Source: Ischnura elegans
Lineage: Eukaryota > Arthropoda > Insecta > Odonata > Coenagrionidae
Direction of reading: 5' to 3'
DNA: 64,000 nt
NCBI RefSeq assembly: GCF_921293095.1
Contig: NC_060248.1
Coordinates: forward strand, 82,963,243-83,027,242
Made by a program: the position numbers and the translations under genes. Every line of letters begins with the position of its first letter. The stretch's first letter is position 1. Below, piece by piece: positions 10,138-24,000 of the stretch. The notes under the pieces are model-generated. The model saw only the letters and a program-made list of their open reading frames with translations, did no database searches and was not told the DNA's origin.

Positions 10138-11550
10138 AAACGACTGTGACCGGTCCCTGGGCATACCCAGCAAGGGGTAACTGCCCCCCCTAGAAGCAAA
10201 AATCGCTAAAGTCTTCGAGGAAAATCAGACTGAATTTAATCAAAAGTTTTCAACAATTTTTCTTTAATATTAGTTTAAGACATGTAATTAAAATGTTTTT
10301 ATTAAGCAAATAATTTTAAAATCTAATAAAGCACTGTTATAATAGCCTTAAAATATTGGTTTCATTGATCTTTTCCATGCTAAATGTAAAATGTTACAGC
10401 TTGAACAATCATGGCTTACCCTACCCCTCCCCCCCTACCCCCAACACCCCCGTGGTGGCTGGTGGTAATTTATCCAGGGTGTGCATTAGAGCAGATACAG
10501 GATGATTAATTTCTATTATACTAATTGTAATCTATGGGCATCATATTTCGTCGTTATAGAATACATAGCAAGCAAAGGCATACCACTGGTACATTCTACC
10601 CTTAAAACTGCAAGGACAGAAATAATATGAGCATGCTAATGAAAACAATTTTTCTAACCACACTTTTACAAGTGATGGTAGGTGAAATTTATTCTCCTTT
10701 CCTTCTTACGAGCAAACTTCTCTATCACCTTGTCATTGAAACCTTCGATACTATACTGGAACTTTTTTTCATTTGAAAACATTGCCAAAGCAGTGAGCCT
10801 GTCCTTGTGCATCTGGCTACGTGAGACATCCGGGCACTGGAGACTTTTCCGAAGTCCTCGTGCATGTAAATTATTTCAAGCTCAGTTTTCAAGCTCAATT
10901 TTCAAATGACCCGTAGGTTTTTGAAGTTAGCAGAGATTTGTGTTGTTTAAAACAAATCCACCAATTTTTGTGATGTAAAGAATTTGTGTTCTAAAAACTG
11001 TTAATAATAGATCTGGCTTTCATATATCAAAATTCCAAGTTATTGAAATGAAAACTATGAGAATACCAAGCAGGGCAACTTGATTTTACGTGCAAAAAAC
11101 GGGTATTTTTTTAGAAAAAGTGAAGTACAAGAAATACTTTGGTGCAAAAAATTTGTTTAAGTAAATGATCCAATGTAGAAATAAATTCTCTTTCATATGC
11201 TTTTTGTTACATTGAAATTGATTGCCTCGTTTGGATGATAGAGCTCCTTAAACTTGGGAGTCTTGCTTATTATTTTACAGACAGTAGGTTCCTGGGTGCA
11301 GGTAGTGTAGGCAGCAGAAGGATTTATCCTTCCCAATGTAAAGGAATAGTTATCTTTCATAATTCATTCATCTTTGGGTGTGCACTTGCTAACATGCGTA
11401 TATGCGTGCGCCGCCACTGCCCCCCCCTTCCTAGTTTTGATCCTGGGTATGCTCTCGGCACAGTCATGGGCTCTCTCAGGTACCCCATTTATAATTACAG
11501 TTATGGAAGGGTTAAACTTTCAAGAGATGTGGAAATGAGCAGCTCAATCA
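10138..11550. other. Intergenic stretch between lectin and dipeptidase genes
   Basis: No coding sequence recognised. GGGCATACCCAGCAAGGGG and a C-run at 10158-10195, a C-rich block at 10420-10460, and the partly similar CACTGCCCCCCCC with CTGGGTATGC at 11415-11452 look like pieces of one dispersed repeat. Confidence 0.45.
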
Positions 11551-11557
11551 ATAATTT

Positions 11558-11567
11558 TTTATTTATT
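11558..11567 (-). promoter_or_regulatory. Candidate polyadenylation signals of the dipeptidase gene
   Basis: Two overlapping or adjacent AATAAA hexamers on the - strand (TTTATT on the + strand at 11558-11563 and 11562-11567) lie about 300 bases past the dipeptidase stop codon. Position and spacing fit a 3' end, but AT-rich DNA gives such hexamers by chance. Confidence 0.4.
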
Positions 11568-11860
11568 TAACAACTGTTGAAAAAGGTCAACAAATGTATC
11601 TGTATGAAAAGCTTGCTGTAAACATTATTTCAATATTAATCATATCTATTTTGACTCACTTGTTCTCAGTCAATAACAGTCTATTATCATAATTCATGTG
11701 CTATTCTTTGTATAAATACTACAAATCTGAGATCAACTTGAATAGGGCATATTTTAGAAAAAGACTGGTTAAGCTCATTTGTAGGAGCTTTTTCAACTTT
11801 TGACTTCGTATGCGGCGCCCACAAGGCAATATTATATTTGTCTTCATGTAGATATGATTA

Positions 11861-12034
11861 TCAAGGGAGTGCCCACTGGGCATCTGGAACTTGAGGAACA
11901 GACGTATTGGTCCGATGGCCATTCTCAGGCAGCATAGAAATAGAAGAGATACATTGAGCTCTCCCCTCCAGAAGAGCTTCTGGCAAAGCTTCCTCTGATT
12001 CAAGGACAGACTTTTCTCTCCATCGTGTCTTGAT
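11861..12034 (-). CDS. Dipeptidase exon 10 (last coding exon)
   Basis: After the acceptor CATTTCAG the frame reads [20 protein letters not shown], then a Cys at residue 466, and ends PDAQWALP with TGA at 11861-11863. This tail is weakly conserved in the family, so the call rests on phase, acceptor and position. It has no hydrophobic end. A further downstream exon by alternative splicing is possible but none was seen. Confidence 0.75.
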   Translation of the reverse strand: MKTRWREKSVLESEEALPEALLEGRAQCISSISMLPENGHRTNTSVPQVPDAQWALP

Positions 12035-15000
12035 CTGAAATGAAACGTTTAACTATGTATTTAATCCATAACCCAATCACCCTTAGGATACCATTTATTT
12101 AACAAAGTACTTCATTTCATACCATGTAGGAAAAAAGGAACATTCAAGATAGCATCTACTTTGCTCTTAAAAATAAATATGTATTGAGCTTATTATGGCA
12201 ATACATTTATTATTTGTGACTTGAAGCTGTTTTCCTTTTTCTGGATATTTTGACAAACAGCCAGAAATATATAATGTCCTTGTATGCTTGATAGAGAATC
12301 ATTGCACAATTTTGACAATTAAAATAAAGTAGAAAACTTCTAATCTCATATAATAAGCACAAAAGAATTTACCATCTCATAATTCAGTTCTATCAATTAA
12401 CATAATTTTCATGATCACAAATTATGAAAATACCCAAAATGAAATGGTAAAGCTTGAGGTACCGACATTGTTGAGGTATCAGTCCCAAAGCCCCATTTTT
12501 ATAGTTAAACTTTTCACATACAGTAAAACTCCCAAACAATTTTGATACAACTGTGAAAATGGTAACTTCATTGCATAAGTTTTTCCTGCATGGAAGTGCT
12601 CTGCAGGCTGAGTCATTCCAGCATGAGTAAAGAGCTGAAGTAAATTGATGAGGTAAGTCACAACTATAGAAACTGCAGTGGACTCATGTAGAAAGGTTTT
12701 TTGTGAGAAGATAATAAATTCTGACTGCTCTAACAAATAAAGCATGTCCATAATGTATGAAGCCCCTTGTATTGCTAACTCACTGATGGAACAATGATCA
12801 CTTCCAGAAGTGCTGGAGAGATAATATTTTGCATGGGGGTAACAGACCAAAATTGATTTTGAGGAAAATTCCGGAAACCCTGAATTTCCCCACCCTTACC
12901 CTAAAAAAAATTCAAAGAAGCACAACTTCTCATTTTTCCATGTACACCTCAGACGTCCTGTGTATACAGGGGATATCTCACTACAGTAGAAGATCTGTAA
13001 TCCAAAAATCTAAATAATGGAATTATCAAAACAATGGAATGTTTCCGGAGTTTTTCCAAATTTCTATTTTTTTAAGTTCCATAGCCAAAAATACGGCTAG
13101 CTAGTTTTCTATTTTCTATTCTAGTTTTCATGAACAAAACTGATTGAACATTGTTAGAGCTGTCAGTGTCTTAAAACAGATGATAATGCCATTACGTTTG
13201 AAACAGCTGAAAGTACAAAACATATCTGGTTCTGAGGCAATTTCGTTATAAGTAGGACTCCTTACAGTATCCCTTCATAGAAAGCCTGATTTTTTACTCG
13301 GCAAAAAAGCCTATTTTGATTTGGAATAGCTTTCACTTTGTTTAAAGAGGGACTTTGTTACAATCGGGTTCCACTTTAATCACATGGTAAAATAATTTGT
13401 TAGCCAAAAATTTTTCATCTGAGAGTTTGTTTTCCTTACTTTAGCCCATATGTGAACTTATTTACATGGAGGTTTTATAAATATAGTGGTTTGTTATGGG
13501 AGGCTTTTCTCAATGCATGATGTGTGGGATGGGCCTGGGACTATGACTGCTTATCGTAAAATTTTCCTATTTTGAGGTTAATTTTATTGGAGTTTTACTG
13601 TATTTAGTCCATACCATGAATAATTTAGCACTTAACACTACCATTCACTACTTATCACTACAACCGTAATTCCAATTACCTCCTCTACAGCAGTAAGAAC
13701 ACGAAGAAAATTCAGCCCTGCTAATTTCTTCACATCATTTTCATCCCAATGAGGTGCACTTGATGACGATGGCGTTTTTGAGGTAGGCTTTGTAGTAGGA
13801 TGAGTTGAAGTAGGGTTGATTAGGCGTGCAAATAGATGAGGATAACGGGACACATCTTCAAGCCCAGCTGGAGTGCTGCAGAGAAAGATGGGTAGCTCAA
13901 AATGATCCAGAATATAGTCATGCATATTCAATTAATTTGCCATTGGTCATCAACTTAAGTTCTACTTGATGAGTTCAAGAGGTGATTACCACCACCAATG
14001 AGGTTTCCTCTTACAATAGAAATTTCAGTAGCAAAATTTCAACAATCATCGGCATAACTAGAAATATGCTTTGGGGTGTGGGGGGGACGAAGGAGTCTTG
14101 GGGACGATCCCACTTCCACCCTCCCCCAGACAACGAGAAAATTTTTGAAAACTGACATGCCTAGAAATACATTTTACACCATTTTGGAACTTAAAATTTG
14201 GATTTCACTCGTAATTCTGTGGGAAATCATTGCAGCAGGAAAAAATTAGTATACAGTACATTACCGATTATTCGGGCTAATGATGGGGAGAGACGGCACG
14301 AATAATCGGAAAACACGGATCAGCCAAACTTTTACATAAATGTCTTGCTATGCTCATAACTAACCTAAAAACATGATATATTATTTATACAGTTATTCTG
14401 TTATTTAAGAGTGCTTTCTGGACTCATTTGACGACTCTAGGAACTCAAACTCAGTTCCCATACCAAAGGTTGCAGCTTGCACTCCTCAGTAATAGGGTGG
14501 TTTCCTTCATCGAAGAGAACGAAATGCATTGATTGCGATTCCTTACCCACTATTAGTGTATTCAGAATATACAAATTATTTGGTTTTAGAAATTCCAGTT
14601 TAGACGAATGGCAACGGTCAATTTTAACCTCATTTGAAAAAGGCCAGATTGGTGCCCATGCAATTCCACTCCACGTGACGTCACAGGGACCTAGTTTCTA
14701 TACGAGTAGATAGGAGTTTTACATTGTCTGAGATTACTAATGCATGCATGAGGAACAGAGCTCAGGGAAACATCTCTTAATAATGACTTATTAAAGTTGT
14801 CTAAGGTCGGAAAGTTTCCTTTGTTTGATAGGGGAATAATAATCCCTATTTAAGCCAAGCGCTACCTGCTAGCAGGGTACTCAGCTACCTGCTAGGAGCC
14901 TGCGTCGTATCAGCGCTCAAGCCTCGCCCCAAGGCCACCTCGCACACCGACAGTTGGAACCAGAAATACATCACACGGACTTTTCCCATCATTCATACTT

Positions 15001-18000
15001 AGCCATCGAGTTTCCGTGCGCTTGAAAATTTTCACTTTTCGTTTGATCGTGAAAAATAGATATCGTCATTCGAAAATCTAAGAGCGTGAAATGCGCACTC
15101 CAGGAGTAATAATCTTTTGATTTAGGCAATAAAAAATAATAGGAAACCACCCTATTATGCAGTTATTACATTTTTTACAGCTGTTTACTCAGTTCTATTG
15201 GGGATGGTGCCATAGTGCAGGGTAGCGCTCTGGGTTGTAGAATGGACTGTGGGGGACTATCCCTCAGAAAGGTTAAAGACTCCCGGATATTTGCTTCGAA
15301 CAATGGGCAAAACTTTGCTTAACCATTTCGCTATGAATGATGAAAATATGCAGCAGAACGTTTCTTGATCCGGGTGACGGAAGCCGCAAATTTTCGTTGG
15401 AGATATTTCCATGCAGGAGAACAAATGCCGAAAATGTACATTTCCTTAGTCTCCCCCTTTTATGAGGGTCGTGGGTTTGCGAAGTCTTAGTCTCAGGACC
15501 CAAAAAAGCAGGAATTAGGCCATACCATAGAGTAAGTATATATACTTACTCTATGGCCATACCCTCGAAATCCCAGAGCAGGCACAAGGACCCCCACTCT
15601 TATATTACACCTCTTTGTGGTAAGGGTCATTCAATTGTTCATTCAGTCAGTTTTCGAAATAAATACTTGTTCCTTTCTCAAAAAATATGAACTAAGAATT
15701 GAATTATTTATCTTTTGAGCAGAGTTTACAATTTTTAAATGAAATTGTTTGATAAATATTAACTTTTATCTTAATTTTAGAATTAACATCAACATGAAAA
15801 TTACTGCTGCATTAAATGCATTGATATCAACTGTAGGGTTAAATTTGACGATTCTCAGTGGAATTCAATTCAAAGTATGCAATTTACGTGCAAGCAACAA
15901 TTATGTATATAGCTAATTCACATAAACAAAGCATGATTGACCGTGACCCAATGCCGCTGGTAGGGTTAGAAACCCCAAAAGGAGGGATCACAACTACCCT
16001 CAGAGTCTGAGATTATGTGGAGTGCCTGCTAGAAAGGGTCGAGAAAGGTTGGTGCTGAGAGTGTGTGATTATCTGCGAAACCCTTCTTAATGAATGTCCT
16101 GCAAAAATGCTCCATACAGAGGGGACAGAAGAGTCTCTTTGGCCTCAGTACAGCAGTCGTGTTAAGGAGAGAACTCCACCATCTCAAAAGGGTTAAGGTG
16201 CTATTTCTTAGGAAACTTACAGGTCTATTCCATCAAAACCTGCTCCTATTCCAACATGATCAACTCCAGCAACAGACCTGACGTGGTTAATGTGGGCTGA
16301 AAATAAAGAGTGTTAGATTAGAGGTAATTAAGGATTTTGATAATGCAAACTTTTATAAGTCCAAGTAAGTAACATAAAGAAAACATGAAAAAGACATAGC
16401 ACAGAAAATTATATTATATCTTACCTATGACATCATCCATAGTTGAAGTTTCATTACAGGTTAAAAAATGCGAATAAAAACTTATCATCACAACTCCCCC
16501 ATTTTTGGCCTGCAACAAGAAAATGACGCATTTGTATCAAATAAGCTATACATTATATTATTAAGATATACATTATATATTACACTATACATTTTAATAT
16601 CAAATTGAATCCAAAACAGACAAAAACGTGACATAATTTGACAATAAGATTGAAAATATAGAATTGACCTTGCATTCAGCCAATTCCACGGGTGCCAAAT
16701 AAAGCGTTACATAAATGTATGTACTATAGTTAGTGAAATTTTCCATTTTCAATTTGTAGGCAACCCATGTGTATTATAAAGAACAGGATTTGTAATCTAT
16801 ACTATGTATTTGTAATAATTTTTTGCCTTGGCACCAAAAAAATATACATTCAAATTTTATTTTCTCCTACCAAAAAAAAAAAATTACATATTTACATTTT
16901 TGTCATTGTATAAGGTACTTTGCGGCATCAGGAGATGATGCCCAAATTTAATATTTTTTCCTGTTCTTACATATCGCAAATTTCCTGAGCTAAAACAATA
17001 TTTGTAACTTGAGTTTTTTTGCATCACCCTATTCAATAGTGGTAAGGTGGATTTTGCACTTACTCGCAATAATTTTACACCTCAATGCATGCGCATGGCA
17101 TACATCGAGTTCTTTTTATCTCAATAAAATTTTTTCCACACAATGGAAGACATTTTTATCAGTAGAGCATTAAATTAAAATGTAACACCATTAACAATGT
17201 TTAGAATGAGCCAATTCCATCAGTTCCATATGTCCAATCTGGACATGGCCATACAGAACTGATGCAGATGTCTATCAGGCCTTAGACACAGCCCATAAGG
17301 ACAACTATGTGGAACAGAAGACTTGAACAAATTCCATGTGGCCAATCTGGATGGTTTTTCAAATAGCATGCCCACATCAACCACTAATCATTGATTTTTC
17401 CCATTATTATCATTCATGGTAAGTAAACATTTGTCAGCACAAGTTTTATTTTATAGAAATAACTAAGAAATACCTATATAAAGAAAGATATAAAGAAAGA
17501 CTGCAATAAATATTAATTCAATGTAGGGATGTAATTTGCCTGACCTCAACCAAATAAAAGTGGCTCTGAAAGCTCTGAGAATTTGTACTATTGTATGAAT
17601 CCAGCTCAAGAACTAAGTACTCTAATACCAAAAACTATACATATTAGTCCATAAGGGACTTGGTGTGGAACAATGTGGAAGGTTGGCAACTGAGGGGTGT
17701 CCACATTGTTTTCATCAACCACATTAACCACATGATTTTTTCTCAACAGCCATTTCATCCTTTAGACTTTTAATGTGGAACGTTTTAACCAGAGGGACCT
17801 TTCTTTTAGTACCTATCATTTTATTTTTTTGGTACTCAAACCACTAAAAAGAGAAATTTATGCCAGCATCAGACAGAACTAACAGTGGAAATTGGGCATC
17901 TAGTACATAGATTGGACATAATGGTTGACCAACACTCACCACTAGCTTGAGAATCTCATCCGGTAAGTTGCGAGGTGATGGGCAGAGAGCATGACTTGCA

Positions 18001-21000
18001 GTATGCGAAAAAACCACAGGGGCTTGAGAGACTGATAGCACCTCCTTCATTGTAGAGAAAGATGTATGTGCCAGGTCCACAATTATACCTAGGCGATTCA
18101 TCTCATGCACCACAACCTACACTTCACCATCAAGGAGAGATCCATACAAAAATGAGAGATAGCAGTCAAGTTAAAAACATGAATCTCAGCACTAAGCCCC
18201 TAGTGATATATGTAAAATTGACAAATAAAATCATTCTTCATTATTTATTTTGATAAAAAAACAATCTGCAATATCTATAAGTAATTATTAGTGGTCCTCA
18301 ATTAATAGTGACTCCTATAGTAGTCATTCCAACAATGTAATTAACTTATGCATTTATTAGTGAACAAAGTAAGTAAGCACAAATTTTAGCATTTCTGACA
18401 AAAAAATTGCCAGACCAACCAAAATTTTACTCTCTAATCACTCTCTTGCATGTATCAACTTTTTACAGATATTACTGATTTTTTTATTAAACCATTTGGG
18501 GGAAGCTCAAGGAAGTTAAAAAAACATGGTGAAAAATTTATACATTTTACCTAGCTCAAAAAGCAACTTTTCTGACATGCTTTTAGAAGCCTGATAAAAT
18601 TTTTCATGATCACTCCTTCTGTGTAACCCAATATCGCCTACTCATACTGCCTTCAGCCTTACTATGTAGTATGTTAATTCTGACTAGGTATTTAAAGTAA
18701 CATATAATACTCTTTGCATTTCCCTAGGTTAAGAGTCAATGGAGGATGTGTTAAGAGTAGGAGTGTCCCTAATATATTCCAATACCGGTATTCAACTACC
18801 CAGATAGTAATCGAATACCTAGGCAGGTTCCTGAATATCCATGTATGTTCCTATATACCCATATAGGTTCCTGAGTTTTTGGGGAAGAACACGACTCCTC
18901 AGCTCAATGCTTGAACACCTAGGTGAATACCTTCTAGAAGGGGATATTTCTTGAGGCAAATGCCCCCGTGGGCACTGAGTTACCTTGACAAATACAGCAA
19001 GGGAGTCTGCAAGAATACTGTCATTACTCTCAACCAACTGAGCAGGTAGCATAACACAGGCTATATTTTTTCCTTCTATGGGGAGCTCAAAATTCAGAGA
19101 AATTACCTGAATGCTTTTTTTTTTTTTTTTGTTTTTAAAGATTTAGCTGAATTTTTATTTAACCGTGCCATTCTCCGAAGACTGGATGCAACCTAGTAGT
19201 GGTGGTCTGCCAAGTGATGCCTTATTTTGCAGTCTCTAATTGTGTATGATTTGATAGTTGTAGTGTATTATCATGAAAGATTGTGATTTGACATAATCAT
19301 TTGTGGAACAGTACATACCTATATGGGTTCTCTCCAAACAGATTTGTTGAACCAGTGAAGGAACCAAAATGGAATCTTTAACGTTCATGCACTACAACTT
19401 TCTCATCACTGGGAACAAGGAATTGCAAAATAAGACGGCACTTGGCATGTAAACATAACTGGGCAGTATACAGTCTTTGGAGGTCAGTATGCTTAAATTC
19501 TAATTCAAGAAAATAGGGTAATCTTACTGGATTTTGAGCTTCCCAGAGAGAGAAAAACAAAGGTTCATTAAAGGTACCTATGCAGCCCAATGAGAGCAAT
19601 GACAGTATTATTGCAGACACACTTACTGATCTCTTTACGCATTATGATTCAATGTATTTTATGCTTTAATTTATGCATTTTCTCATGGTCTAATGCATGT
19701 ATTCTTTGAGTGCTCACAAGGCCATTTGCCTCCTGAAATATCCTCCTCAGGTCGGTAGATATTTGCCTGAGCATTCAGTTATTCAGCTGAGAAGTCATTT
19801 TCTTATCCAAGATCCCAGAAAACTACCTTGGTACTTAGTAGCCTTCATGGTTACTCAGGCATCTACCTAGGTATTTGAATACCACCTTGGTACTTGAATA
19901 CCACTATTCAAATACATTTGGCATATGCCTATTAAGAGTGATATTAATGGAGGCTTTAAGTGATGGAATGATGCGATGGCATGAGAAAAAATGTACTAAA
20001 ACTGGGATTTTTGGCATGATGGGTGGCAGAATGGTGAGAGCTTAGTAAAAGTCAAATGGCTTGATTACAAATAAGAGTAGAAATACATAAAAATTAATGG
20101 AGCACTTGATAAGGGGACTATAATAACAAGGTAGTATAACAAAATGATTCTTATATAGTTATTAGTGTCACAGAATAGATACATCAGCAAGTTAATCAGC
20201 CATCAAAAACATAATATGGCAACATCAACAAAAAATTCTAAAAATCTCTCCAGGTAAAGTTATTTCATAAGAGCACCCATCCAATTTGATTCCATTGGAG
20301 TGACAAATATCAATCAGCAAATATGGTTGGTATGGTTGGGTCTGGGTATCAGTCACTACAAACTACCCATACCATTGGTGAGTGAGTTTTTGCTATTGTG
20401 GGATGGAGATGCTAGTTCCTTTCCCAACCTAAACTTCCATTACAGTTCAATCTGGTAACCAGAAAATTACATGAAGAACACATTGTGTTTGGCTCAAACA
20501 CTTTATCTGAGTTTGAACCAAATATATAAAGAGCTTCTAGATGAAGTCAAAGACACCTTCACTAGGCATCTATGTCCCCAACTGAATTTATTATAATGCA
20601 ATAAATAAATAGTGCTGTACCTTGCCAAATTCCGAAAGGCCTGGTTGGTGGTCTTCAGGAAGGGAACCAAATGCCTTCACCTCTCCAGCTGATGAGCAAT
20701 CTGCCCTGCCATGGAGATGTTCATTAACTCATTGATCTGGGAATGATAATTGCCCATGGGAAAGCTACTTTGCTACCTACTATTAAGCAACAAGCTAATC
20801 ACCCAAGAAATCAGTTATTTTCGTTAATCAGAATTGTCAAAAATTCAATGAAAATTCATTTCATCCACTTGATATTAAGAATAAAATGTAAGAAGAAAAA
20901 TGTTCCTCAGAGATTTTGTTCAGGATAAGCCACCACTACTGCGTGAGAATTTAGAAAAACTGGAATCAATTCCATAGTGAACAAACAAAACAAACAAGTA

Positions 21001-24000
21001 TTCATACCACAAATATATGAGAGGTACATTTTAAGAGACACAATAAAATATATACACAGTCCTTTTGAATAGGTATCAAGGCTTACTAATATTTAAATAC
21101 ATTATTTAGTTGCAAATATATCTACTAGTGAGAAATCAGATATAAAAATGTCAACAACTAAAGGAATGGCAGTATAATGCATTTTCCATGCAAGGCAATC
21201 CCATATCACAATGCTTCACACTCAATAACAATGCTACAACCAATACATAAATTCAGTTCATGAGGAGCTGGCTCCATTGATGAATACATCTAATTTTATG
21301 GGGATATAATGTGTTCAGCAAGTTACTGCGAGTTGATATCCGAATATTACTGGTGAATATAACATTTTTGAGAATTAGCTTAAAAATAGAAGACTGTAGG
21401 TTATGTTACCACTTAAAAAAGCTGATGCAAAATTGAATAAATATCTCTTAAAGACCAAATGCCTTGACATTTGAAGGCATTTGACCTATAGCAGCTAAAG
21501 GCAATGTAAGAACATAAAATTGTGACTCACCATGGCGTATTGCATGCATGGGTAAGAGTGAGGAGACGAACTCCCAAATCATGGAATGAACGAAGAATTG
21601 CTAAACTGTTGCCAATTGCATGGCCGCCTTCTATTCCGAGAAGACTTGCTATCTTTCCCATTCGATGAGCCTCCCACACCTCTGAAAAAATATATATAAA
21701 ATCACTTTCCACGTCTCATACCACAAATTTTTGAAGGTAACAAGTAGCATTAAGAATGTGTAGATATAAGTGATGGTGAGGGGAGAAGATTCAGAAAGAA
21801 ATATGGTTCAACAAAAAACGATTAGATTCTGAACAAATATGAGTATGCCTTTAAGGGGCTATGAAGAAAGAATTGTTACAAGAATGAAAAATTCTCACAT
21901 CTATCTGGATTCAAGCATAGGCAACACCACAAATATAGCCAGTACATATGTAGTATTGCTATCCTACCAATAGTATAGCCTACATCATGACTCTCAGAAA
22001 GAATCCATTTAAATAATTTTAATTCTCCAACTCCTCTGTGATTGAATTTCAATCATAATAATAAGAACTGAGATTAATCATTTCCAAAAACTAAAAATAC
22101 ATTCAACAAACCTGAAGTGGTTGTTACAAACTGAAGATGCTGAGAATGAATGCGAACGAGTCGGCGAATAACATCAATTTGCTCCAAGGCTATTTGAACT
22201 GCATCCATATGCTGTGCCCTACACGGAACAAATGCAGACCACAGCTGAAATGGAAAAAGTATAGAAAACTATTTAAAACAGAAATGGGGAGTTTATATTC
22301 TCTGATGTAAGACATTGATGCATAGAATTCTCAACATATATTTGATAATGAAGAATTCCATGAATGTGACTGATTTAGATGGAAAATAAATTAAGTAAGT
22401 TGCAATACCTAATGAGAAGTGATTTTTATATGCATTAGAGGAGCTTGAATGAAAAGTATGTAGGCTATGTGAGAGTGAAATCGAAATTTAAATATGAATT
22501 CCAATATCCAGCCATATATACTCAAACTGAAATGATGGCATAATATGTTTACTTCTTCAAAAGGAAAAGGAAATGATGCACTAACTGTGCTCAAAGAGAA
22601 TATCTTTATTGATTCAATATATAATCAAAAGAAGCAAATGTAATACATTTAATATCTGAATAGCAAGTTGGTAAAGTAAGCACAAACCTTCAAAGGAATT
22701 AGGAAAAAAATAGGAGAGGAAAATGTAATATTTAATTATTATAATATACAATTTTTTTAAAGAATGAGGAATGGCTAAAACTGGTCATAAGATGATAGTG
22801 AAATTATTGCACAATTGAAATACGAACTTTAATTTTATCTGCTAATAATTAAATTGAAGCACTGAAACTGTAATCCCAAAAAATTGCATTGAATTGCAAC
22901 TTTTTGGGACTTCAGGATGCAGAAAAATTCTGACAGAAAATTTATAAATCTTATTTAGCAATAAAACTAAAAAAATGTTGGAGAGAAATATTGGGTGATT
23001 GTAAAGGCAGGTTATAATTAAAATGAATATAAATTTCTCTCATAAAATTGAGAATTTCCTTTACATTTTTTACTTAATAACATTAATTTCTCCTCCATAA
23101 TGATTACCTGAGCTCCGACCATTCCTTCACGCATTCGTGGAAGATCGGTTTGTGACCAATTGCTGCGTGCCCAGGGCTCAACCTTGCGCAAATCCGTGGC
23201 AAAGTCGAAGTTGAGGATTTGATTGCGCAGGAAGGTGCGAACATTCCAGGCTGCATCATTATGACTTTTGAGGGAAAAAATGAGAGAGAAACAGATAGAG
23301 ATTTAAGAATAAGGAAAATTTTGCCAAAAGATTGTGATAGTTTATACAGCTTACCATCAAAGGAATCACGCAAAAATAGAAAGATATATACAATGGACAA
23401 CTTTGTCCTTAGCTATGTCATTAATGGGAGTAACCAGTGACTTTGTACAGTTATATGTGGACCTAGGAATAAAGTTTCTAAATTTAAGGCTTTATTAAGC
23501 AGTTTATAAATAAAGCAGTCACATAAATATAACTGCTTATAGTCCAGGAAATGAAGCATTTTGGCTTGCAATTTTTTCAAACTGAATCGATTTTCTTGAA
23601 ATTTTCATAATAAGTAGGGAATATACCAAGAATGAAAATCTATATCATGCCGACGGGCGCTTTTACCCTGGGGGTGGTTTCCACCCCATCTCGGGGGTGG
23701 AAATTTTTAATTATATTTTGACCACAGGAATCGATAGAAAAATACATTCTAAGAATAAAATGTTATTTCAATTTTTTGCGTAAAATAAATATTTTTCAAG
23801 TTATTTGCGATTGAAAGTAACAGTTTTTTGACGAAAAAATCAACGATTTTAATCGATTATAGGCAAATAACTTGAAAAGTATTTATTTTATTAGGAAATT
23901 GTGAATTACAAAATTGTAGCTTGTAAAAAATTTAATAAAAATCTTATTTTAGATTTCCTTTATGACCAATTCGGACCGAGCTACAACTTGTTGATGGTTA

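Noticed and set aside
10140..10480. Possible transposon with GGGCATACCCAGCAAGGGG end and C-rich blocks
   Set aside because: No matching inverted end or target duplication was found; left as unclassified repeat debris.
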